Assembly: GCA_007751255.1 (NCBI GenBank)
Contig: CP036296.1
Coordinates: 3,906,001-3,970,000 of the forward strand
From: Engelhardtia mirabilis
GTDB lineage: Bacteria; Planctomycetota; UBA1135; GCA-002686595
DNA: 64,000 nucleotides
Direction: 5' to 3'
A program made the translations under genes and the position numbers. Below the pieces are notes generated by a model. The model was not told where the DNA came from. It saw only the letters and a program-made list of their open reading frames with translations, and made no database searches. Below, piece by piece: positions 51,029 to 58,164 of the stretch. The stretch's first letter is position 1; every line of letters begins with the position of its first letter.

Positions 51029-52111
51029 TCAAGCGGGCACAACCGCCGCGCGTTTCCGCATGACCTTGGCCACGAAGGGCGAGGTCATGCCCCGCAGCAG
51101 CGCGCTGTAGTTGACCTGGAAGCGAACCTCGGAGCCGACGGCCAGACGTCGACGACCGGTGCCCAGGATCAGGTGATCGCTGCTGGCGCCGAGGATCTCG
51201 ATCCCGATCGGCGGGGTCAGCCCCGCCGCGTCGGTGTCCTGGCGGCCGACGGCCAGGATCGTCCGCACGAGCTCGCCGCGGTCGGGTGCGAGCGTCAGGT
51301 CCCCGAACGCGGCCTGGGCGATCTCCCCCCAGGCCCTGGAGGGCTTGAGCTTCGACTCGATCACCTCGGCCACGAGGATGAACGCGTCGGTCAACAGGCC
51401 CTGCACCGGTTCGCGCTGCAAGGTCTCGCGACCGAGCAGGATTGCCTCGCCCAGGCGCAGGTCGTTCACGCGCCCCTTGTCGCCGGCGCCCAGGGCCCAG
51501 GCGAGGTTCGCGGAGTTGCCGCCGGAGACGACCTCTAGCCGGACGCCACAGTCAGCCTCGATCGAGGTGGCCAGGTCGGACAGCTCGGTCATGTTCGCGT
51601 GGCCGGGAACGACCCCGCTGTGGCAGGCGAGGTTGGTCCCGATGCCCTGCAGGGCGATGCCGGGAAGGCGCAGCACGCGGCGGACGAAGGGCTCGAGGTC
51701 GCCCGGCAGGATGCCTTCGCGCAGGTCGCCCAACTCGACCATCAGAAGGATCCGGTGCACCAGTCCCCGCGCCCGGGCGGCCTCCGACAGGGCGCCGATC
51801 GCATCGAGCTCGGTGCCCATGCTCGCGGTGGCGCCGGCCACGACTCGCGCGGCCTGGCTCACCATCGGCGAGCGGATCAGGGTCGTCGGCACCTCGACGC
51901 CACCGCGGCGTAGGGCCTCGATGTTCTCGATCCGCGATTCCCCGAGCCCGCGAACGCCACCTCGCACCATGGCCGCCGCAACCGCCGGCGAGCCCAGCGT
52001 CGCCTTGGTCACGCCAGTCACGGCGATCCCCACGCCGGCCAGTCGACCGACCAGGCTGCGCGCGTTGTGTTGAATCTTGTCCAGGTCGATCTCGAGGCGC
52101 GGTGCGCTCAT
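51029..52111 (-). CDS. PLP-dependent alanine/ornithine racemase-family protein
   Basis: The product has 360 residues from the ATG at 52111. It is a TIM-barrel PLP enzyme: LEIDLDKIQHNARSLV at the start, then VTGVTKATLG with Lys36 as PLP lysine, RSPMVSQA, LLMVELGDLREGI, and VSGGNSANL. It matches the short D-ornithine/alanine racemase (YhfX/Orr-like) group better than Alr. It interconverts L- and D-amino acids; the substrate is open. Its ATG overlaps the stop of the DUF1611 gene (ATGA), so the two work in the same unit. No DadX/Alr-type C-terminal domain start is evident. Confidence 0.82.
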   Translation of the reverse strand: MSAPRLEIDLDKIQHNARSLVGRLAGVGIAVTGVTKATLGSPAVAAAMVRGGVRGLGESRIENIEALRRGGVEVPTTLIRSPMVSQAARVVAGATASMGTELDAIGALSEAARARGLVHRILLMVELGDLREGILPGDLEPFVRRVLRLPGIALQGIGTNLACHSGVVPGHANMTELSDLATSIEADCGVRLEVVSGGNSANLAWALGAGDKGRVNDLRLGEAILLGRETLQREPVQGLLTDAFILVAEVIESKLKPSRAWGEIAQAAFGDLTLAPDRGELVRTILAVGRQDTDAAGLTPPIGIEILGASSDHLILGTGRRRLAVGSEVRFQVNYSALLRGMTSPFVAKVMRKRAAVVPA

Positions 52112-53334
52112 CGAGACACGTGCGCCTGCTTCTGCGCGAGCTCCGGGAAGGCTGCCAGGACCATCTGCACCAAGCGCTCGGTGGGACGAGTCAAGGCATC
52201 GGTGGCGGGGATCCCCAGCTCGCGCTCGTACTGCTCGATGGCCGCATCCACCTGAATCTCGGTCAAGTGCTCGTGGTTGAGCGTGAGGCCGATGACCTTG
52301 GTGTCGGAGAAGGTCTCGATCAGGCGGATCTCGCTGGCCGGATCGGGCATCGGCATCTGCTCGAAGTCGCAGCGGTGCCGCCGTCCGGGAGCGTGCTGGA
52401 GCACCACCGCCTGGGGGCAACTGCCCCGCAGGATGAAGGCCGAGGTCGAGTAGGCCGGGTGGCTGAGGGCTCCCTGTCCTTCGACGATGATGACGTCGGG
52501 ATGCTCGCCTTCGAAGGCCTCGAGGATCGTCGCCTCCAGCTCGCCGGCGCAGAACTGGGAGGGGACGGCGTCCAGGGCGATCCCGTAGCGAGCGCCCTGC
52601 ATCAGGCCGGTCTGGCCCGTGCCGACCATCACCGCCTTCAAGCCTCTTTCGTTCAGGGCCCGGGCCAGGATGTTGGCGGTTGTGCGCTTGCCGATGGCGC
52701 AGTCGGTGCCGAGCACCGCGATGCGCGGACAGTCGAGCAGGCCGACGCGACCGCTGAACATCCGCAGATCCTTTTTGGCGCGGGGCCTGCGCACGTCGAG
52801 GAGCTCGACTCGGCTCGCCGCACCCGCCGCCACGAACTCCGGATCATCGTTCAGGAATTCGTGCAGTCCGTTGACCACGTGCATGCCGAGACCGATGGCC
52901 TCGAGGATCAGGCCGCGCTCGACGATCGACAGGGCGCCGCTGGCAGGTGCGATCCCGAAGATGAAGAATTGGGGCAGCGTCCCCTCCAAGGCCAGGGAGG
53001 CGGCGAGGTCGTGGCAGATGGGGATACCGTTCGGCTCGCCATCCAGCACCTGACCCGCGTCCGAGCCGGCCTGCTCGCTGTCGATCACCGAGTGGATCGT
53101 GTACTTCTCCGAGTGCCGCACGAGCCCGTTGGCTGTCTTGCCGTCGACGTCGCCGAAATTGCCTTCGCAGTAGACGACCGCGGTTGCGTCGATTCGAACG
53201 GGGTCTTCGGCCACTCTGCGCGAGCGCTGCGCCGCCGCACGAATCACCGGGGAGCGCATCTCGCCGAACAGGGCTGTGCGACCGATGGGGTCGCCGTTCA
53301 GTCTCGACGACGTGGAGCGCGGGTCAGGGGACAT
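52108..53334 (-). CDS. DUF1611 P-loop protein (DgcN-like)
   Basis: The product has 408 residues. A nucleotide-binding P-loop is clear: RIAVLGTDCAIGKRTTANIL. IIVEGQGALSHPAYST and VLQHAPGRRHRCDF follow in the order known for DUF1611. DgcN, a characterised member, N-acetylates D-glutamate before an epimerase acts. Here the partner is a PLP racemase instead. A role in D-amino acid metabolism is therefore likely but the acceptor is unknown. It is the first gene of the pair. Confidence 0.85.
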   Translation of the reverse strand: MSPDPRSTSSRLNGDPIGRTALFGEMRSPVIRAAAQRSRRVAEDPVRIDATAVVYCEGNFGDVDGKTANGLVRHSEKYTIHSVIDSEQAGSDAGQVLDGEPNGIPICHDLAASLALEGTLPQFFIFGIAPASGALSIVERGLILEAIGLGMHVVNGLHEFLNDDPEFVAAGAASRVELLDVRRPRAKKDLRMFSGRVGLLDCPRIAVLGTDCAIGKRTTANILARALNERGLKAVMVGTGQTGLMQGARYGIALDAVPSQFCAGELEATILEAFEGEHPDVIIVEGQGALSHPAYSTSAFILRGSCPQAVVLQHAPGRRHRCDFEQMPMPDPASEIRLIETFSDTKVIGLTLNHEHLTEIQVDAAIEQYERELGIPATDALTRPTERLVQMVLAAFPELAQKQAHVSR

Positions 53335-53440
53335 GGTCCCTCCTCGAGTCAGGCTCAGAGGAGGCGACGGAATCGTGACGACCAGAGGTGGCCGTATTTC
53401 AACGAGAGGTCCCCACTAAGTAGAGTTTCTAGCGCAGCAC

Positions 53441-53609
53441 GCTAGTGTCCTGGATCAGAAATTTGGTGTCACTTCCCGGAGGTCCGATCGATGCTGGCTA
53501 GGCGCGCCGACGACGCGTATCCGCTGCGATACTCGGAGGAGGCGCTGGCGACGCCAGCGGCGATCGGAGCCCGGGAAGTGACGCCGAATTTCTGTTCCAG
53601 GACACTAGC
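53441..53609. mobile_element. MITE-like palindromic element with IS630/Tc1-type ends
   Basis: The ends are imperfect inverted repeats of about 41 bases: GCTAGTGTCCTGGATCAGAA at the left and the complement of a right end reading GCTAGTGTCCTGGAACAGAA. The similarity carries on inward to GTCACTTCCCG. A TA lies at each end, the target used by IS630/Tc1-mariner elements. The inside (about 85 bases) is partly self-complementary and has no gene. The whole 169 bp is thus a non-autonomous element that would need a transposase in trans. No such transposase is in the window. Confidence 0.72.
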
Positions 53610-53778
53610 ACGGCTGCCATCAACCTCCGCTGAGGGCTCCCCGGTTCCACCCTGCCCACCCGGGGCAGAGGGCAAGGACCGCGATCGCAGGGCGGATCGA
53701 TACCCGACGTGGGGATGTTCTGCAGCAGCGCCCCCTGTCCGATCCGGCTGTTCGGCACCAAGGGCCGCCCGCGCGCCA

Positions 53779-54711
53779 CTACAGGTGCGAACCCAAGCCC
53801 GACGCCCAGGTCGGCTCGAAGGCGTGGGACCCGAGCCCCGCCGACAGCAAGGCGGACGATCGGATGACCGCGTCCGCCGGAGCCGCGGTCGGGCTCTCGA
53901 GCATCGCGCTGTGACTGCCCAGCCCGAGCGCGAAGACCAGCCCAAGGCCGGCGAAGAGGCCAGCGCCTGCGCCGCGCTTGCTCTGGTCGCCATTCGCCGC
54001 GGTCCTCGCCGCTGCCAACTTGGGGAAGTTCACTTGGAACGACGCCTGACTGCGGAACCAAGCCAGGTCCGGATCCTCGAGCACGCTCTTGGACAGCTCG
54101 GACCCCGGCTCGTCGGCGACCGGGAACCGATCGACCAGGGCCGCCGCGCGGGCGTCGAGCCTGCGGCCATTCTCAGCCATCGATTCGATCGCCAGGGCGT
54201 TGTAGAGCGCGAGCTCGACCGGATCGATCGACAGGGCTATGTCGTTCTGCTCGCGGGCCGCAGCGAAGTCGCCGGTCAGGGCCAGGGTGTAGCCCAGGTT
54301 GGAGTGCAACTCGACCGACACCGGCTCGTACTCGCACACACCGATCCCCTCGCGGAAGTGGTCGATTCCGGCCTCGTGCCGCCCCAGGCTGACTTCCGCC
54401 ATGCCGAGCCAGGTCAGGTAGGTCTCACGCGCCGGAGAGGGCAGCTCTCGGAAGTCGAAGAGCGGACCGAGCTCGCTCACGACCTTCCAGTCGCGCTCGT
54501 CGCGGTAGCGACGCACGGCGTAGAAGTAGGCCGGCACGTCCTTGCGGCGCAGCTCGGCGTCGTACTCCGACGGCCTCGTGGTGAAGATCGCGACCCGGGG
54601 GTCCAACACGCGAAGCAGGCGGATGGCGGCGCCGACGCCGCCGGTCAGGCTGGTGAGCAGGGCACCCAGTCCCTGGACGGCCTCGGTGATCTGATGCAGC
54701 GATTTGATCAT
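53779..54711 (-). CDS. Tetratricopeptide-like protein with C-terminal GLGSH repeats
   Basis: The product has 310 residues from the ATG at 54711. Residues about 90-190 have TPR-like helices (TYLTWLGMAEVSLGRHEAGIDHFREG, then LHSNLGYTLALTGDFAAARE). The C-terminal about 70 residues contain a hydrophobic stretch (AGAGLFAGLGLVFALGLG) and three copies of GLGSH (LGLGSHSA, AGLGSHAF, SGLGSHL, the last at the C terminus). Function is unknown. The 377 bases between it and recQ show no gene or repeat. An upstream ATG at 54783 would add an Arg-rich extension and was not chosen. Confidence 0.65.
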   Translation of the reverse strand: MIKSLHQITEAVQGLGALLTSLTGGVGAAIRLLRVLDPRVAIFTTRPSEYDAELRRKDVPAYFYAVRRYRDERDWKVVSELGPLFDFRELPSPARETYLTWLGMAEVSLGRHEAGIDHFREGIGVCEYEPVSVELHSNLGYTLALTGDFAAAREQNDIALSIDPVELALYNALAIESMAENGRRLDARAAALVDRFPVADEPGSELSKSVLEDPDLAWFRSQASFQVNFPKLAAARTAANGDQSKRGAGAGLFAGLGLVFALGLGSHSAMLESPTAAPADAVIRSSALLSAGLGSHAFEPTWASGLGSHL

Positions 54712-55088
54712 GGCTCTCCCTCGGACTCGTTCGGATCGACGTCGTCCGGCAAGGCGACGTTCTCGATGGGGTGAGCGCCCCACCTACCGAGGTCCGAACG
54801 GCACCGAGCGGACGTTCGTTGGGGCGTCGCTCGGGGTCCTGGTCGGGGGACCGGCGCGGACGGCCCTCCCGGCTCGAGCGCTTCGGCGCCCTGGGCTCCG
54901 ACGGGAGGAGCTCTGCGGCGATCCGGGCCACCTGTCCCCCGGCCGAGCCGGGCGCGCGACGCGCTGCCCCGGCGACGCAGCGCCATTCGGCCGGGGAGTT
55001 CACCCGAGAGGGGGTCTCGCCCCTTGAACCCGTAACCGCAGGCTGCTTCCATCGGTCCTAGTCGTGGCGGGTCTCCGCCGCGCCGCCC

Positions 55089-56963
55089 ATGGACGCGCTC
55101 CCCTCCAGCCCCACCACCGAGCCCGGGAGCGCCCTCCAGGCGCTGGCGGAGCGCATTCGCGGGGTCTTCGGCTTCGACCGCCTGCGTCCGCTCCAGGGCG
55201 AGGCCATGGCGGCGGTGCTCGAAGGACGCGACGCCCTGGTGGTGCTGCCCACCGGCGGCGGCAAGAGCCTGTGCTACCAGGCCCCGGCGCTGGTCAAGGA
55301 GGGCTTCACCCTGGTGGTCAGCCCGCTGATCGCCCTGATGGCCGACCAGCTCCACAGCCTGGAGGGGCACGGGGTCGACGCCGGGGTGCTGAACAGCGTC
55401 CAGACCCCGGAGGAGCGCGCCCTGACCTGGGCCAAGCTGCACTCGGGCCAGCTCGACATCCTGTTCTGCGCCCCGGAGCGCCTGGCGGTGGGCGACTTCT
55501 TCGGCGGGCTGGTCGAGGCCGGCCTCTCGGCCATCGCTGTCGACGAGGCCCATTGCATCAGCCACTGGGGCCACGACTTCCGCCCCGACTACCGCGCCCT
55601 GGGCACGCTCAGAAAGCGCGCGCCGGGCGTGCCGATCCTGGCCCTGACGGCCACGGCCTCGCCGCGGGTCCAGGACGACATCTGTGAACAGCTCCAACTG
55701 CGCGACCCGGCGCGGCTGGTCGGCAACTTCGACCGGCCCAACCTGACCTACCGCATCGTGCCGCGGGAGAACCTCGTCTCCCAGGCGCTGAACGTGATCC
55801 AGCGCCACGCGGGCCAGGCCGGCATCGTCTACGTAATGCGGCGCAAGGACGCCGAGCAGGTGGCTGGGGACCTGGCCGCCAAGGGCGTGCGCGTCGAGCC
55901 CTACCACGCGGGCATGACGCCGCAGAAGCGCAAGCAGGCCCAGGACGCGTTCCTGTCCGAGCGCATCGACGTGATCGTGGCCACGGTCGCCTTCGGCATG
56001 GGCATCGACCGCTCGGACGTGCGCTTCGTGATCCACGCGGCCCTGCCCAAGGGCGTCGAGCAGTACAGCCAAGAGACTGGGCGCGCGGGCCGCGACGGCC
56101 TGCCGGCCGAGTGTGTCCTGTTCTACTCGGGCGCGGACTTCCACGGCCAGCGCAGCCTGATGGAGCGCAGCGCGGCCGAGGCCGACGAGGCCGGGGTGAC
56201 GACGGCGCGCGTGGAGTTGGAGGGCAACCTCGAGCGCCTCGGGCACATGTGGGGCTTCGCCGCCGGGGCCTTCTGCCGACACCGCTTCCTGGTCGAGTAC
56301 TTCGGCGGACGCTTCGAGGTCCTGCCCGACGGCTGCGGCGCCTGCGACGTGTGCCTGGGCGAGCTGCCCGCGGAGGACGACGCCCAGGTCATCGCCCAGA
56401 AGATCCTTTCGTGCGTGGTGCACTGTCGCCAGGGCTACGGTGCGGGCCACGTGACCAACGTGCTGCGCGGCGCGAAGCTCAAGAAGATCGAGCAGCTCGG
56501 CCACGACCAATTCACGACCTTCGGCCTGCTCGCGGACAAGTCCCAGGCCGAGGTGCGCTCCTACATCGATCAACTGATCGCCCAGGAGTACCTGCGTGTG
56601 AGCCCCGGCAAGTACCCGGTGATCGGCATGACCCGCTCGGGGCTCGCGGTGATGAAGGGCGAGGAGCAGGCGACCCTGTTCAAGCCGCCGGCGCCCAAGA
56701 AGAAGTCCGCCGCGCGCAGCCGCCCGGCGCCGATCCTCGACGAGCCCGACCTGGACCAGGACCTGGTCGAGCGCCTGCGTTCCCTGCGGCGCCGACTGGC
56801 GCGGGAGCGCGGTGTGCCGCCCTACCTGCTGTTCAACGACCGCACCCTGGTGGACCTGGCCAAGAAACGGCCGACGAACGAGGAAGAGCTGCTCGAGGTC
56901 GAGGGCATCGGAGCCAAGAAGGCCGCGGACCTGGGCGAAGTGCTGCTCGAGGCACTGCTCTGA
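55089..56963 (+). CDS. recQ: ATP-dependent DNA helicase RecQ
   Basis: The product has 624 residues. Motif 0 (FGFDRLRPLQGEAM, 28-41), Walker A PTGGGKS (54-60), DEAH (152-155) and QETGRAGRDG (motif VI) are in order. The zinc-binding cysteines of the RQC part are seen in FCRHRFLVEYFGG and GCGACDVC. The C terminus is an HRDC domain (ERLRSLRRRLARERGVPPYL to the end). It unwinds DNA 3' to 5' in recombination and repair. The stop overlaps a possible CTG start of the LpxR-like gene. Confidence 0.96.
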   Translation: MDALPSSPTTEPGSALQALAERIRGVFGFDRLRPLQGEAMAAVLEGRDALVVLPTGGGKSLCYQAPALVKEGFTLVVSPLIALMADQLHSLEGHGVDAGVLNSVQTPEERALTWAKLHSGQLDILFCAPERLAVGDFFGGLVEAGLSAIAVDEAHCISHWGHDFRPDYRALGTLRKRAPGVPILALTATASPRVQDDICEQLQLRDPARLVGNFDRPNLTYRIVPRENLVSQALNVIQRHAGQAGIVYVMRRKDAEQVAGDLAAKGVRVEPYHAGMTPQKRKQAQDAFLSERIDVIVATVAFGMGIDRSDVRFVIHAALPKGVEQYSQETGRAGRDGLPAECVLFYSGADFHGQRSLMERSAAEADEAGVTTARVELEGNLERLGHMWGFAAGAFCRHRFLVEYFGGRFEVLPDGCGACDVCLGELPAEDDAQVIAQKILSCVVHCRQGYGAGHVTNVLRGAKLKKIEQLGHDQFTTFGLLADKSQAEVRSYIDQLIAQEYLRVSPGKYPVIGMTRSGLAVMKGEEQATLFKPPAPKKKSAARSRPAPILDEPDLDQDLVERLRSLRRRLARERGVPPYLLFNDRTLVDLAKKRPTNEEELLEVEGIGAKKAADLGEVLLEALL

Positions 56964-58027
56964 GCCGGCCACACTCCCCGTGCGCGACCGATCCTAGGCC
57001 CGGCGGCCCGCGCGCGGCCGCCGTGGCCACGCTCGTCGCCTGCCTGGGCGCCTGCGCGGCGCCCCCGGACGTCGTCGAGCCGGGCGCGTTCCACGAGACG
57101 GTCGCCCTGACCTACGACAACGACGTCTTCACGCGCAGCGACGACAACTACACCAACGGCGTGGCCCTGACCTGGATCCGTGGGCCGGTGGCGCGCGAGC
57201 GCGACGGGAGCCTGGCCGACCGGTTCGCGCGCCTCTGGCGCGGCGCCCCGTTCCTCGGCGACGACCGCGAGGAGCTCTACGTGGCGATGGGCCTGGGCCA
57301 CGAGATCTTCACCCCCGACGACATCACCTTGGCCGATCCCCCGCGGGACGACCAGCCCTACGCGGGGGTGCTGTTCGTGGACCTGGCCCTGGCCCGCCTG
57401 CGTCCGGACCGCAGCGACAACTGGCAACTGCGGCTGGGACTGGTGGGGCCATCCTCCGGGGCCGAGTGGGTGCAGACCAAGGTCCACGAGACGATTGGCG
57501 TGGACGTGCCGGAGGGCTGGGACACCCAGCTCCCCGACGAGCCGATCATCAACCTCGACTACACCCGCGCGACGGAGTGGCTGACGAGCGGCGACATGTC
57601 GGATGCCGGCGCCCGCGTCGTCCCGGTCTTCGGCGCCGGAGCCGGGACCTACTTCACCGGGGTCACCGCCGGACTCTACGGGGAAGCCGGCTGGAACCTG
57701 CCCGACCCGGTGGGCGCCTTCTCCCTGCGCCAAGGGGTCGGCCCGCAGTTCCTGGGCGACATCGGCGCCAGCGGTCAGCCGTCGGTCAGCTTCTTCGCCG
57801 GCCTCGGCGGCTACGCCACGGCGCACTACCTGCCCCTGGACGGAACGGTCTTCAGTTCGAGCAGGTCGGTGGACACCGAGCCCCTCGTCGGCTTCGGCTC
57901 GTTCGGCGCGACCGTGCGCTACGGGTCCCTCTCGGTGACCTTCGTCGGTTCGGTGGCGACGGACCAGTTCGCGACCCAGCGCAGCGCCACCAAGTTCGGC
58001 TCGTTGACCGTGGCCTACCGCTTCTGA
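56960..58027 (+). CDS. LpxR-family (DUF2219) outer-membrane lipid A deacylase-like protein
   Basis: The family removes the 3'-acyloxyacyl group of lipid A in the outer membrane. The hallmark VALTYDNDVFTRSDDNYTNG is near the N terminus, and DDQPYAGVLFVDL and VQTKVHETIGVDVPEGW follow, with beta-barrel-type alternation and a terminal Phe. The start is unclear: no ATG is present. A CTG at 56960 overlapping the recQ stop (CTGA) gives a basic N-region and an AVATLVACLGAC lipobox, while a GTG at 57023 leaves a shorter leader. About 355 residues from the CTG. Occurrence with a Kdo transferase in the same window agrees with an LPS-type membrane. Confidence 0.75.
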   Translation: MSRPHSPCATDPRPGGPRAAAVATLVACLGACAAPPDVVEPGAFHETVALTYDNDVFTRSDDNYTNGVALTWIRGPVARERDGSLADRFARLWRGAPFLGDDREELYVAMGLGHEIFTPDDITLADPPRDDQPYAGVLFVDLALARLRPDRSDNWQLRLGLVGPSSGAEWVQTKVHETIGVDVPEGWDTQLPDEPIINLDYTRATEWLTSGDMSDAGARVVPVFGAGAGTYFTGVTAGLYGEAGWNLPDPVGAFSLRQGVGPQFLGDIGASGQPSVSFFAGLGGYATAHYLPLDGTVFSSSRSVDTEPLVGFGSFGATVRYGSLSVTFVGSVATDQFATQRSATKFGSLTVAYRF

Positions 58028-58164
58028 GCGGGCCCGAGGCCCGAGCGGCCGCGTGCGAGGACTTGGCTTCGGCCGACGGGACTGCGAGGAGCCCGGTCGC
58101 TACCCCGCGCAAGTCCCGCAAGAATCCGGGGACGCTCCGCCGTCGGCGGCGTCCCGTCCGTGCC

